From assembly GCA_039679375.1 (NCBI GenBank), contig JBDKVA010000076.1, forward strand, positions 12,780 through 76,779: a stretch of 64,000 nt of DNA, read 5' to 3'. The DNA comes from JBDKVA01 sp039679375. Its GTDB lineage: Bacteria > Bacillota > Clostridia > Acetivibrionales > DTU013. Positions within the stretch are counted from its first letter, which is position 1. Each line of letters opens with the position of its first letter. Positions 37,801-49,300 of the stretch are shown one piece after another. A program made the position numbers and the translations under genes. A model generated the notes under the pieces. That model did no database searches, was not told the DNA's origin, and saw only the letters and a list, made by a program, of their open reading frames with translations.

Positions 37801-38301
37801 ATAGTGTGTGAAAAAGAGAAAAATGCGGAGCCTTCGGAGCTTCAGAGCTTTCTGGAGAAAACGCTGCCAGAGTACATGGTCCCGAGGATTTTTGTTTTTC
37901 TGGAAGCCATACCTCTTTCGGCAAATGGAAAGGCGGACAGGAAAGCGCTGCCCAAACCCGTATTGGAGAAGAAAGAGGATTATGTGGCTCCGCGCAATGA
38001 TGTGGAAAACCTGATTGCAAATATCTGGAAGGAAGAACTTGGACTTGACGGCATAGGTATAAACGAGAACTTTTTTGAGGCGGGAGGGCATTCTCTTCTT
38101 CTGGCACGCGTTCATAGCCGTTTAAACAAGCATTTTGGAAAAGAGTTCCCCCTTGTAGACCTGTTTACACATTCTACGATCCGCTCACTTGCCGGTTATA
38201 TAACGGGTGACAGCGCCGGACCCGCGTTTTTGAAAAATGTGGAGAGGTTGCAAAAACAAAAGGAAGCCAGGCTTTTGAGGAGAGAAATGCACAGGAGATG
38301 A
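34858..38301 (+). CDS. NRPS module with docking domain: TubC_N-C-A(Ser)-PCP
   Basis: About 1147 residues. The first ~60 form a TubC-type N-terminal docking domain (STINFLSRLRELGVKLRLE), which receives the chain from the preceding protein. The condensation domain has HHIISDAWS (His209-210), with Ala in place of the usual Gly after Asp. The adenylation domain has YTSGSTGRPKG, and the specificity residues I read are D-V-W-H-F-S-L-I, the serine signature known from EntF. PCP Ser is about 1079. Start: TTG 34858 is the natural N-terminus of the docking domain, with GAGGTG 6 bases upstream; ATG 34834 and ATG 34852 are alternatives in frame. It ends 4 bases past the first possible start of the next gene. 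Confidence 0.93.
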   Translation: MSTINFLSRLRELGVKLRLENGALRYQAPKGAVSSELLGEIADRKNELITFLKQINMGMNADKEPIPRIPGDCRNDLPLSFSQQSMWFFDRLTGGNPVFNICNAVRMRGSLKKDMLEKALSELAARHESLRTTFKSVEGKPVQVIHAASGIVLPEIDLRSVPENELENYLSLAVKEEARRIFNLEKGPLYRFCLFITGGSEYVLCMTIHHIISDAWSNAIFTAELFKLYESYIKGVNANLPELQVQYADYAMWERERLKGEELENLSGYWRKQLANAATLQLPTDFPRPRSQNYEGGFQEFTVPSCICERLKAICKKEGTTMFMIILSAFQTLLQRYSGQTDILTGTVVANRNRKEAENLVGYFMNTLVLRTSFEGDLSFIDVLRRVKQMTLDAYTYQELPFDKLLEELKPERDVSRTPLFQVMFILHNTQKTELELPGLKMDRMDTQSGMAPFDLRLQLTETDEGLKGGFDYSAVLFKPSTIKRTGDHLLNILEYVSAAPEGKISTVPMLTEREEKQIRYEFNNTDAYYPKEKTVYQFFEEQADRVPDYTAAVFGDKMISYRELNEKSNQLARILREKGVKQGSIAAVMLERSLEMIIGIMAAEKAGGAYLPIDPHYPEDRINYMLKDSNAALLLLNERSSMVKTEGNIHKILLDDEGLYQGDCSNLPDKADPDSIAYLIYTSGSTGRPKGTMIRHHSLVNRLNWMQKKYPIDCSDTILQKTPFTFDVSVWEMFWWAMQGAKVCFLEPGGEKDPGRIANAVEEHAITVMHFVPSMLTAFLEYLKDTGNIEKVACLKQVFSSGEALSATQVGLFRSLLKKNGARLANLYGPTEATIDVSYFDCDMEDDPASIPIGKPVDNTRLYVMDGKMQLQPIGVPGELCIAGVCLASGYLNRPDLTGEKFVRDPFHREEKLYRTGDLARWRDDGNIEYLGRLDFQVKIRGLRIEPGEIEKVILSHPSVRECIVSVWEKRPGDLHLVAYIVCEKEKNAEPSELQSFLEKTLPEYMVPRIFVFLEAIPLSANGKADRKALPKPVLEKKEDYVAPRNDVENLIANIWKEELGLDGIGINENFFEAGGHSLLLARVHSRLNKHFGKEFPLVDLFTHSTIRSLAGYITGDSAGPAFLKNVERLQKQKEARLLRREMHRR

Positions 38302-38306
38302 TGTCG

Positions 38307-41300
38307 ATGGATGGTTTATATGCAAAGGAAGCACTGGACGGTGTTGCCGTAATAGGTATGGCAGGACGTTTTCCGGGCGCCCGGAATGTGCATGAGTTTT
38401 GGGAAAATATCAAGAACGGTGTGGAATCCGTCACATATTTTACTAAAGAAGAGGCTCTGGCATGCGGAGCGGATGAACAGCTCGTCAATGATCCGGATTA
38501 TGTATTCGCAGGCGGCATAGTGGATAATATCGAAATGTTTGACGCCGGCTTTTTCGGCTTTAATCCGAGAGAGGCTGAGAATATGGATCCGCAGCAAAGA
38601 CTCTTTCTGGAGTGCTGTTATGAAGCCCTGGAGGATGCGGGCTATGCCCGCAATGATTATGAGTACCCGGTAGGCGTATACGCAGGAAGCAACATGAGCT
38701 ATTACTTTTTGTATCACCTTATGAATAAAATCGGCGTAAAGGACGATCTGGCGATAGCTGTCGGAAATGACAAGGATTATCTGGCAACGCGGGCGTCGTA
38801 TGAGTTCAACCTGAAGGGGCCCGGTGTTAACGTACAGACAGCCTGTTCCACATCAGCGACTGCTGTAGCGATGGCATTTGAAGGCTTGCTGAACTATCAC
38901 TGCGACATGGCTCTTGCAGGAGGTTCGGGGCTTAAGCTTCCGCAAAAGCTCGGGTACCTGTATCAAACCGGATTTATAGGCTCTCCCGACGGCCATACAA
39001 GGCCGTTTGACGAAAAAGCATGCGGCACTGTCTTTACAAGCGCCGCGGGGGTCATATTGCTGAAGCGCCTTGAGGATGCGGTGAGGGACGGCGACCATGT
39101 TTACGCGGTCATAAAGGGTATGGCCGTAAATAATGACGGTTCCGATAAAGTAGGTTTTACGGCGCCAAGCAGGGAAGGGCAGGCAGAGGTGATCGCGGCG
39201 GCTCAAAATCTGGCCGGTGTAAATCCTGAGGATATAGGCTATATTGAAACCCATGGTACGGGAACATCCCTGGGGGATCCTATTGAAATATCGGCGCTTA
39301 CGAATGTTTTCGGGCAAAGTACCCGAAAGAAATCCTTTTGCGCCATCGGCTCGGTGAAAGGCAATATAGGACATGCCATATCGGGAGCGGGCATTTCCGG
39401 AATCATCAAAACCGTATTGGCACTGAAAAACAGGCAGTTGCCTCCTAATATCCATTTTGAAGTTCCAAATTCAAAAATCGATTTTGAGAATAGCCCCTTC
39501 TATGTAAACACACGGCTGTGTGACTGGAAAAGTGAAGGAAAGCCAAGGATTGCGGGAGTAAGCTCTTTTGGCTTCGGAGGGACGAATGTCCATATGGTGA
39601 TTGAGGAAGCGCCTAAAGCAGAATCGCTGCCTGAAACTGGATCACTGCCTGACAAAAAACGATGGAGGCTGATGACGATCTCCGCAAGGACGCCCGGCGC
39701 GCTGGAGAATATGGAGAAAAACCTCGCTGCATATTTCAGGAACAACCCGGGAATCCATTTTGGAGACGCGGTATACACGCTTAATGTCGGAAGAAGGGAG
39801 TTTGAATACCGGCGTGCGATCGTATGCTCCGGCCTGGAAGAGGCGGCAGATCTTCTTGAAATGGGCAATGGCAAAGGGCTTAATGACTTTTCCGGCGTCG
39901 CGCAAAGCGGAGAGATTGATAATAACTGCGCCAGCGGGATCATTAAGTCGGGTGATACGGATACAAAGGTAACACTGATAGGGCTTGCAAAGCTTTGGGT
40001 GAACGGTGCGCCGATCGATTGGCAGTCCTTCTATGAAAATGAAAGGAGAAGGCGCATTCCGCTGCCCACCTATCCCTTCGAAAGGAAACGGTACTGGGTG
40101 GAGCAATACAATATAAAAGGCAAATCTTCCGAAAGCGGCAAGACGGCCAATACAAGTGCACGTGCAGATTTCAGCGATTGGGCTTATTTTCCGTCCTGGA
40201 AAAGGGCCGTATCCATATCGCCTGACAGTAAAAGGCTTGTCAGCGGCGATACCTGGTTGTTATTTACCGATGAAACAGGTCTGGGAGATAAAATAAAGAT
40301 CTATTTGGAGAATAAGGGCATTGAGGTAATGGAGGTCTCAAAAGGGGGCACATTTGGTAAAATCAATGAAATGTCATACCGGATCCATGCTCCGGATAAG
40401 CAGGATTATAACCTTTTGATAAAGGATATCATGGATTCGGGAAGAAAGCCCAGGGTCATACTACATTTATGGGGTGTAACCGGGAGTCCTGAATGTACTT
40501 CCAGGGTTGAATTGCCGGAATACTGCCTGAAAAACGGATTTTACAGTATCCTGTATCTTGCACAGGCACTTGGTGTAAATGGGCCGGAGGATAAAATCAG
40601 AATTGCGGCTATTACGGATAATATGCATTACATATCAGGCGAAAGAGAGCCGCAGCCGGAAAAATCAACAGTCATAGGTCCGTGTAAAGTGATACCGAGA
40701 GAGTATACGGGCATTTCATGCCAGAGCATCGACATCATCTTGCCTGAATCAGGAAGCTCGACAGAGAAGAAGCTGATTGAAGCAATAATTTCGGAAGTCA
40801 CTGCAAAGGCGCCTGAATTCATAGTAGCTCTTCGGGACGGGCACAGATGGCTGCAGGCTTATGAAAGCTTCAGATTGGAAGAAGTTGAGGGCGCAAGCAT
40901 GGCCAGGGACGGGGGCACCTATCTCATAACGGGCGGCCTTGGCGGTCTGGGACTGGCTATTGCCAGGTACATGTCAAAAAAAGCAAGGATTAATTTAATT
41001 CTGACAAGAAGGTCGGCTTTCCCTGAAAGGGAGAAGTGGATGGATTGGCTTGCAGCGCATGGCGAAAGTGATAAAACCTCAATTAAAATAAAGCAACTGA
41101 TGGAAGTGGAAAAGAACGGATCCCGGGTGATGATCGCCAATATCAACGCCTCGGACCGGGAGCGGATGAAGCAGTGCGTATCTCAGGCAGAATCGGTATT
41201 CGGAGCGGTCAACGGTGTGATACATGCTGCAGGCATAGCGGACAACGGGCTTATCGCAGGCAAAAAAACGGAAACGGCTGCAAAAGTCCTGGAGCCAAAA

Positions 41301-42029
41301 GTGAAAGGCACACTGGTGCTTGATGAAATATTCAGGGACCGGGACCTGGATTACTTTGTTTTGTTCTCCTCAAGCAGTGCGGTTCTGGGAAATGCAGGTT
41401 TCATTGATTATTGCGCCGCAAATTCATTTCTTGATGCTTACGCACAATTTAAAAGCAGCAGCGCAAAGAATTATACCGTGGCAATCAATTGGGATGAGTG
41501 GGATGAAGTGGGCATGGCCGCCGAAAACAAGACAATTGACCGTGTGCGAAGCAAGGTAACTTTAAAGGAGGGTCTGGTACTGTTGGAAAGGATCGTCACA
41601 GCAAAGCCTTCTCCACAGGTTATTGTGTCTCCGGGTGATTTTATCGGAATGCTTAAAAATATCAATGACTTCATGCTGGCTTCAATTGAAGGCACTGTAT
41701 TTAAAGAGAAAAGCCTGCAGACCGAAAACAACAGGCCTGACCTGCGGACAGCTTATAAAGCGCCCTGCGGCAAGACAGAAGAGTGTATTGCCGAAATCTG
41801 GCAGGAGCTTCTGGGGATCTGTCCGGTTGGCATTAATGATGACTTTTTTGATCTGGGCGGAGATTCCCTTCTTGCTACGACGCTGGTTTCGGAACTCGCG
41901 AAAAAATTCCATAAAACCGTTACACTGCAGAACCTTTTTGAAAGGTCTACGGTTGCGCAATTGGCAGAAATTTTCAAGCCGGAGGATGAAACCGGAACAG
42001 AGGATAATTATGAGGAAGGACAGCTTTAA
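38307..42029 (+). CDS. PKS module KS-KR-ACP (trans-AT)
   Basis: About 1240 residues from ATG 38307, with AGGAGA 8 bases upstream. The ketosynthase has Cys180 in TACSTS, His316 in THGTGT and His356 in NIGHA, so it should extend. No AT follows; the linker ends in PTYPFERKRYW. The ketoreductase has GGLGGLG near residue 876 and the SSSSAVLGNAGFIDYCAAN catalytic stretch. The ACP Ser is 1187. Expected product step: one malonate extension with reduction to a beta-hydroxy group, after the serine module. The C-terminus is acidic and ends shortly before the free AT gene. Confidence 0.93.
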   Translation: MDGLYAKEALDGVAVIGMAGRFPGARNVHEFWENIKNGVESVTYFTKEEALACGADEQLVNDPDYVFAGGIVDNIEMFDAGFFGFNPREAENMDPQQRLFLECCYEALEDAGYARNDYEYPVGVYAGSNMSYYFLYHLMNKIGVKDDLAIAVGNDKDYLATRASYEFNLKGPGVNVQTACSTSATAVAMAFEGLLNYHCDMALAGGSGLKLPQKLGYLYQTGFIGSPDGHTRPFDEKACGTVFTSAAGVILLKRLEDAVRDGDHVYAVIKGMAVNNDGSDKVGFTAPSREGQAEVIAAAQNLAGVNPEDIGYIETHGTGTSLGDPIEISALTNVFGQSTRKKSFCAIGSVKGNIGHAISGAGISGIIKTVLALKNRQLPPNIHFEVPNSKIDFENSPFYVNTRLCDWKSEGKPRIAGVSSFGFGGTNVHMVIEEAPKAESLPETGSLPDKKRWRLMTISARTPGALENMEKNLAAYFRNNPGIHFGDAVYTLNVGRREFEYRRAIVCSGLEEAADLLEMGNGKGLNDFSGVAQSGEIDNNCASGIIKSGDTDTKVTLIGLAKLWVNGAPIDWQSFYENERRRRIPLPTYPFERKRYWVEQYNIKGKSSESGKTANTSARADFSDWAYFPSWKRAVSISPDSKRLVSGDTWLLFTDETGLGDKIKIYLENKGIEVMEVSKGGTFGKINEMSYRIHAPDKQDYNLLIKDIMDSGRKPRVILHLWGVTGSPECTSRVELPEYCLKNGFYSILYLAQALGVNGPEDKIRIAAITDNMHYISGEREPQPEKSTVIGPCKVIPREYTGISCQSIDIILPESGSSTEKKLIEAIISEVTAKAPEFIVALRDGHRWLQAYESFRLEEVEGASMARDGGTYLITGGLGGLGLAIARYMSKKARINLILTRRSAFPEREKWMDWLAAHGESDKTSIKIKQLMEVEKNGSRVMIANINASDRERMKQCVSQAESVFGAVNGVIHAAGIADNGLIAGKKTETAAKVLEPKVKGTLVLDEIFRDRDLDYFVLFSSSSAVLGNAGFIDYCAANSFLDAYAQFKSSSAKNYTVAINWDEWDEVGMAAENKTIDRVRSKVTLKEGLVLLERIVTAKPSPQVIVSPGDFIGMLKNINDFMLASIEGTVFKEKSLQTENNRPDLRTAYKAPCGKTEECIAEIWQELLGICPVGINDDFFDLGGDSLLATTLVSELAKKFHKTVTLQNLFERSTVAQLAEIFKPEDETGTEDNYEEGQL

Positions 42030-42064
42030 TAATAAATTAACACAAGTTTACGGGAGGTTTGTTT

Positions 42065-43324
42065 ATGAAAAGGGTAGTTCTGATTTTTCCAGGCCAGGGC
42101 TCACAATATGTGGGAATGGCAAAAAGCCTTTGCGGGTCATTCAGGGAAGCAAAGGAAGCATTTCAAGAGGCGGGCGATACGCTGGGCTTTGATATCGAAA
42201 AGCTTTGCAATGAAGGCAGTATGGAGGAACTGACACGGACGGAAAACACCCAGCCTGCTGTTTTAACGGCAAGCGTGGCAGCTTACAGAGTATATATGAA
42301 GGAAATAGGCATTGAGCCGGTGTATGCTGCAGGGCACAGTTTAGGTGAAATTTCAGCTCTATGCTGCGCAGGAGGCATACGATTTGCCGATGCGGTCAGC
42401 ATAGTAAGGCAACGCGGGATATTTATGCAGGAGGCCGTTCCCGCCGGGGTTGGAGGTATGGCGGCCATAAGCGGCGCAGGTCAGGATGCCATTGAGGCGG
42501 AATGCAGAAAAGCATCTGTTAATGGGAAGCTGGCAGCGATCTCAAACTATAATTCTCCGGAGCAGATTGTTATTTCAGGGAATATCGAAGCGGTAAACGA
42601 AGCCGCTGACAGGCTGAAAGCAGCAGGCGCCAGAGTAATCCCGCTGAAGGTGAGCGCGCCGTTCCATACGCCGCTTATGAGGCCGGCGGCGGACAAACTT
42701 GGGAAAGTACTGGAGCAATACAGCTATGGAGAGCTGCGGTATAAAGTAATATCAAATGTAACGGCACAGCCATATCCGGGTAGGGAAAGCATCATTGAAT
42801 ACCTGACCGGGCAAATGATCCGGCCTGTCAGATGGCAATCTTCCATGGAGTTTGTCTGGAAGCATGGAGTGGATTTGGCTGTTGAACTTGGACCGCAGAC
42901 TGTTCTGAAAAATCTGATGAAGAAAAATGTTCCGGAACTGATGACTTGTTCTATTGGCCAGGAGCCTGACATACAAGCTTTAAAAAGTCAACTGGCTTTA
43001 AGCGGGCAGGAAGCAGGCAACGGCATTGATTTTATTACACGGTGCATCGCGATTGCGGTGTGCACTAAAAACAGCAATTGGGACGAACAGGAATATCAGA
43101 GGGGCGTTGTAGAGCCATACAGGGAAGTAAAAAGCATGAAGGAAAAAATCATGAAAGAGGGCAGGAATCCTTCTCCGGAGGAAATCAAAAAATCGCTCGA
43201 CATGCTGAAGAGCGTGTTTATTACTAAGAAATCACCTGTAGAGGAGCAGGCGGAAAGATTTAATGAATTATTCGAAAAGACAGGCACAAGGCATCTGTTT
43301 CCGGACTTTAAAATGCCTTTATAA
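42065..43324 (+). CDS. Discrete malonyl-CoA acyltransferase serving the PKS modules in trans
   Basis: 420 residues from ATG 42065, with GGGAGG 7 bases upstream; the frame opens at TTG 42059. FPGQGSQYVGM, the nucleophile Ser92 in GHSLGE, and SAPFHTPLM with the catalytic His define a FabD-type AT. The body is about 300 residues. The last ~95 residues (CIAIAVCTKNSNW, YQRGVVEPYREV, SPEEIKKSLDMLKSVF) are an extra helical tail beyond the FabD core. Since none of the four KS regions here has a working AT, this protein is the expected malonyl supplier. The primary-metabolism FabD should be elsewhere in the genome. Confidence 0.93.
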   Translation: MKRVVLIFPGQGSQYVGMAKSLCGSFREAKEAFQEAGDTLGFDIEKLCNEGSMEELTRTENTQPAVLTASVAAYRVYMKEIGIEPVYAAGHSLGEISALCCAGGIRFADAVSIVRQRGIFMQEAVPAGVGGMAAISGAGQDAIEAECRKASVNGKLAAISNYNSPEQIVISGNIEAVNEAADRLKAAGARVIPLKVSAPFHTPLMRPAADKLGKVLEQYSYGELRYKVISNVTAQPYPGRESIIEYLTGQMIRPVRWQSSMEFVWKHGVDLAVELGPQTVLKNLMKKNVPELMTCSIGQEPDIQALKSQLALSGQEAGNGIDFITRCIAIAVCTKNSNWDEQEYQRGVVEPYREVKSMKEKIMKEGRNPSPEEIKKSLDMLKSVFITKKSPVEEQAERFNELFEKTGTRHLFPDFKMPL

Positions 43325-43371
43325 AAACTGTGCCTTAACTTTTGCAGCCGCAGTATTCAGGGGGAAGCCAT

Positions 43372-46300
43372 ATGTTTGGAAATCAAGAGGTTAAACCTGT
43401 GGAACAGTCTATTGATGAATTTGTAGCCGGGCTGGAAGATAAAAAAATTAAATTATGGGCAGAAGGTGATTCACTTCGGTATAAAGCACCGGCAGGAGTA
43501 ATAACAAAAGAGGTGTTAAAAAGCCTGAGTGACAAAAAGGCTGCAATATTGGACTACTTAAAGTATAAAGACGCCGGCGGGATCTTTTCTATTCCGATCA
43601 GCAAGGCGGGAGAAAAGGAATGCTACCCTTTGTCTGCCGCCCAGATGAGGATGTTTTTGCTCAATCGGCTTGATGACAGCAGTACCGCTTACAACCTGAC
43701 GCAGGTCCTTAAAATAAAGGGAGAGATTGATAAGGAACGTCTTCATGCAGTTTTAAGACAGCTTGCAGCCAGACATGAAGCCCTCAGGACCTCTTTTGAA
43801 ATGGCGGATGGGAGGCCTGTACAGAGGATACATGATGATGTGGATTTTGAAGTGGATTATCAGGAGGCTGATGCTGCAGATGAGAATATTGCAGGAATAA
43901 TAAAGGACTTTATAAAACCGTATGACCTGTCAAAAGCGCCTTTGTTCAGGTTTAAGCTGGTAAAGCTTATTGGTACCGACGGTAAGCCGTCATACATCCT
44001 GATCCAGGATATGCATCATATTATATCCGATGGTGTTTCAGAAGGTTTATTGGTCCGGGAGGTAAATGGATTATTTTCAGGAAAACGCTTGCCTGATCAG
44101 AGGATACAATACAAGGATTATGCAGAGTGGCACGAAAAGCTCTTAAAAAGCAGCGGGATTCAACGTCAGAAGCAGTACTGGCTTGAAAGGCTGAAGCCCG
44201 AAATCCCTCTGCTCAATTTGCCGACTGATCACGCCAGGCCGCCTATATTCAGCTTTGAGGGGAGCTCTTTAAAATTCCGTATTGGAAGAGGCATGGTTTG
44301 CAAGCTGCATAACCTTGCGCGTGAAAACAGGGTGACGCTATTTACTCTGCTGCTTGCGGCATATGCCATTTTGCTTGAGCGTTATACCGGCCAGGATGAT
44401 ATCATGATCGGGACGCCTGTTGCGGGAAGAAGACATGCCGATATTCTCAATACCATCGGCGTTTTTATCAATACGCTGGCACTGAGGATTTCATACGCAC
44501 CTGAAAGCAGTTTTGCAGAATTCCTGAAAAGTCTTGGACAGGATGTTTTGCAGGCCTTCGACAATCAGGATTATCCTTTTGCAAATCTTGTTGATGATAT
44601 TGTTGTAAAGCGGGATATGAGCAGGAATCCGGTTTTTGATACCATGTTTATACTGCAGAATATGGATGTTGACGAAATCAAGGTCGAAGGTCTGGAGATA
44701 TCCGGCTATGAATTTGATAAGGGTATGGCGCAGTTCGATATTACACTTATAGCAACTGAGATAAAAGATGAAATAGAAATCGAATTGAATTATTGCACGA
44801 GCCTGTTCTCAGAGGACACCATCCGCAGATTCGGCGCGCACTATATCAACATATTGGCTTATATGTCGGAGCACCCCGAAGTAAGGCTCCGGGAAATTGA
44901 TATGTTATCGGATGCGGAGAAGCATCAGCTTTTATATGAGTTTAACAACACGACTGTTCCTTATCCTAAAGAAAAATTGGTCCACAGTCTTTTCGAAGAA
45001 CAGGTCAGGAGGACGCCCGGAAATGTGGCGCTTGTATTAAGAGACAGACAGGTTACTTATAAGAAATTGAACGATATGGCAAATTGCATAGCAAACAAAT
45101 TACGTGAAAAAGGTGCTGACAGAAATAGCATTGTAGGGATACTGGCAAACCGTTCGTTTGAAATGCTGGCAGGCATAATTGGCATACTGAAGTCAGGCGG
45201 CGCATATTTGCCGATCGATCCCGGATATCCTGAGGACAGGATCAATTATATGATAGAAGACAGCGAGACCCGTGTATTGCTGACGATGAGCCATTTAAAG
45301 TGCAAGATCGGATTTGACGGAGAAACCGTTTTTCTTGATGAGCTGGATTACGCCGATTCTCCGGCAGTTGACCCGGAAATCATAAACAGACCGGAAGATC
45401 TTGCGTATATGATCTATACGTCGGGTTCTACAGGAAAGCCTAAAGCAGTTATGATAAGCCACCGGGCGCTGAATAATTTTATCAGGGGCATGACGGATAA
45501 AATTGAGTTCAGGCAGGAGAAGTCCATCCTGGCACTAACAACGGTTTGCTTTGATATATTTGCACTGGAGACACACCTGCCGTTAACATGCGGAATGAAA
45601 GTCGTTATTGCGGATGAGAATCAGCAGATGGATTCAAAACTTCTTTATGATCTTATTACCGAGCATAATATTGATATGCTTCAGATGACGCCTTCCAGGA
45701 TGAAGCTGCTTTTAAGCAATAAAAACAGTGCAAATTGTTTAAACAAGGTAACCGATATCATCGTCGGGGGAGAGATGCTGTCCGACAACCTGCTCAAGGA
45801 GATAAGCAGCATAACGAAGGCCAGGATATTCAATGCCTACGGGCCTACGGAAACGACTGTGTGGTCCGCATTAAAAGAATTGTCGGGATCAGAACAGGTC
45901 AATATAGGAAGACCGATAGCAAATACGCAGATATATATATTGGGCAGCACAAACAGGCTGCAGCCGGTCAATGTAACCGGCGAGCTGTGCATAGGAGGAG
46001 ATGGCCTTGCCAGGGGGTATTGGAAAAGAGAAGATCTGACAAAAGAAAAATTTATCACCAACCCCCATACGAACAGCCGAATTTATAAGACCGGCGACCT
46101 GGCGTGCTGGACGGCGGATGGAGAGCTGAAGCTAGCGGGCAGGATGGATCATCAGGTAAAAATAAGAGGCTACAGGGTGGAGCTTGAGGAAATCGAAAAA
46201 CAGCTGATGGGTTATACCGGCATGGAGGATTGTGTCGTAACTGCCCGTGAGGACAGCTTGGGGAATAAATATATCGCGGCGTATTATGTTTCTGCCGGGG

Positions 46301-49300
46301 AGCAAAATGTAGGGCAGATGCGTGCATTCCTTTCCGGAACGCTGCCCGAATATATGGTGCCGGGGACGTATACCAGGCTTGAACAGTTTCCGAGAACAGC
46401 AAACGGTAAAATAGACAGAAAGTCATTGCCGGAGCCTGTGTTGGTGCGCCAGTCTCTAGGTAACGAATTTATTGAGGCAAAAACAAGAAGTGAAAAAGTG
46501 TTGGAGGATATCTGGAAATCACTTTTGGGCACAGATCAGATCGGCATCCATGATAATTTTTTTGATGCAGGCGGCAATTCGCTTTTACTGGTACAAATGC
46601 ATGCAAAAATCGAAGAAAAGTTTCCGGGGAAAATATCCGTTGCCAGAATCTTTGCTTACCCGACCATTTCAAAATTAGCCGGCTTTCTGGATGAAGATTG
46701 TACCTTATCCATGGATGAGCGGAAAGCAGCTTCAACTGCTTTACAGGATGCGATGGAATCAGGTGCTTGCGGGAAAGCACCCGTGAAGGATATTGCAATC
46801 ATAGGCATGCACGGAGTATTTGCCGGAGCCGAAGACTTTGATGAATATTGGGAAGCTTTGAGGACCGGAAAGGATTGCACCAGAGAAATACCTGCAAATA
46901 GAAGGACGGATCTGGAAAATATTCTAGCATCGGCCGGAGCTGCGGATCAAAAAAGGAATCCGGAATACATGCGGTGTGGGTATATGAAGGAAATCGACAA
47001 ATTTGATTACAGCTTTTTTAATATATCTCCGCGGGAAGCAAGCTTTATGGATCCCAATCAGCGGCTTTTTCTGCAAACAGCGTGGAAAGCGGCGGAGGAC
47101 TCCGGATATGGGGGAGGACTGCTAAGAGGGAGTAAAACAGGCGTATATGTCGGATATAGCAGTGATTTCGGAAAAGAATACAAGGATATCATCCGGCTGA
47201 CCGGAGAGGATCCTGCAGCTCAGCTGGTACCCGGAAATATCAAATCAATTATCGCAGGCAGGATCGCATATCTGATGGATCTGAAAGGCCCGTGCATTAC
47301 GGTCGATACAGCCTGCTCATCCGCCCTTGCCGCCGTTCATCTGGCCTGCAGCGGAATCAGAAACGGAGAATGCACAATGGCGCTGGCCGGGAGTGTAAAA
47401 ATAAGCCTTACGCCGTTTGACACGGACAGGGAAAGCAGAACAGGCGCAGGGCTTTCGAACGGAAAGGCAAGGGTATTTGATGAAGCTTCGGACGGCACAG
47501 GCTTTGGAGAAGGTGTTGCGGCGGTTTTACTCAAGCCGCTTGACGAAGCTGTTCACGATCGCGATCATATATATGCGGTCATAAAAGGTAGCGCAATGAA
47601 TCAGGACGGCGCCTCCGTCGGGTTAACGGCGCCGAACTCCGCCGCCCAGGAAGAGCTTATATTGCAGGCATGGGATAATGCAGGGGTGGATCCCCTTACC
47701 ATTTCCTATATTGAGGCAAACGGAACGGGAACTAAATTAGGGGATTCTATCGAAATCGAAGCTATTACCGGAGCATTCAGAAAATATACAAACAGAAAAC
47801 AATTTTGTGCGATCGGTTCAGTGAAAGGCAATATGGGGCATCTGGATCATACGGCAGGTATGGCCAGGCTTATTAAAGCGGTGCTGTCATTGAAAAACAG
47901 CATGATACCGCCCACTCTGCATTTTGAAAATCCAAATACGATGATTGATTTTACAGGTTCACCGGTATATGTAAACGACAAACCGGAAAAATGGGAGACG
48001 GCGGGATTCCCGAAGAGGTGCGGAGTCAGCGCTTTCGGCTTAAGCGGGACGAACTGCCATATTATACTGGAAGAGCCGCCATTGGGAATGCCTGCGCGGG
48101 AAGATAAAGCAAGCCCGGAAGTCAATATTCTGTCGATGTCTGCAAAAAGTAAAGCGACGCTTAAGGAAATCGTCCGGCAGTATAAAGCATTTCTCGGGAA
48201 GAATGAAAAGATTGATTTAAGGGATGTTTGCCATACGGCTAACACCGGAAGGGGACATTACAATTTCAGGTTGGCTGTTATGTTTAAAAGAAGGGACGAC
48301 CTTACGGACAAAATTGAAACGCTTATCAGCTCCGATCTGGATATTCGCAATCATAACAGCATACATACCGGAGAATTTAAGATAATATCAGGACAGCATT
48401 GCATGGGTAAAATGGGAGAACTGACACAGGAGGATGTAAAAAAGCTAAATCAGGAAGTGAATATTATTTTAAAAAGGATGGAAGAAGAGCCGGACAATGA
48501 AGTTTTACATGGAGCTTTGTGCGGTTTGTATGTAAAGGGAGCGGATATTGACTGGAATAAGCTCTATACCGGTAAAGGATCAAAACGGGTAAGTCTGCCG
48601 ACCTACCCGTTTGAAAGAAAAAGATGCTGGATTGAGCCTGTAATAGATGAAAGCGGATACCGGCCAAACGAATTGAACTGCTCTGCAAATCGCTCCCGCA
48701 TAATGAATGTAAGGCTTGAGGGGAGAGATGACGGACGCTACACGGTAACGGAAATGAAAATAAGCTCAATATGGGGAGAATTATTGGGGCTTGATGTAAT
48801 CAATATACGGGATGACTTTTTCATGCTAGGCGGCAACTCACTCATAGCGCTTAGGTTTGAAGCGGAAATGGAAAAGAAACAGCTTAAGGTTGATCATTCT
48901 ATGGTTTATACTTATCCGACAATTATAGGATTGGCGGAATACCTGGATAAAAATGATAAACATCCTGATACAGATAGCGGACAAATGATTAACAGCACTG
49001 CTGCAATGATTGCGGGAGCAAATATGGATTGCCGCGAGAAAGGGATTGAACTTGAAAATATCGAGCCATTCAACGATATTATCTATAAAGGATGCTTTTA
49101 CAGCGCTTACCTTCCGGTAGTAAACCTGTATGGAATACCGGTGCTTGCTGTTTTAGTAAATGAAGTCAGTACGTATAAATTACTGGATGATGGAAAAACC
49201 AAAATACTTAATATTGATTATCTGCCAGGCAAGCCTTTCTATGCCTTGTCCGAAAGTATGGGCATCAAGGCATACGTCAGGCATAAGTCCGGCGATATCA

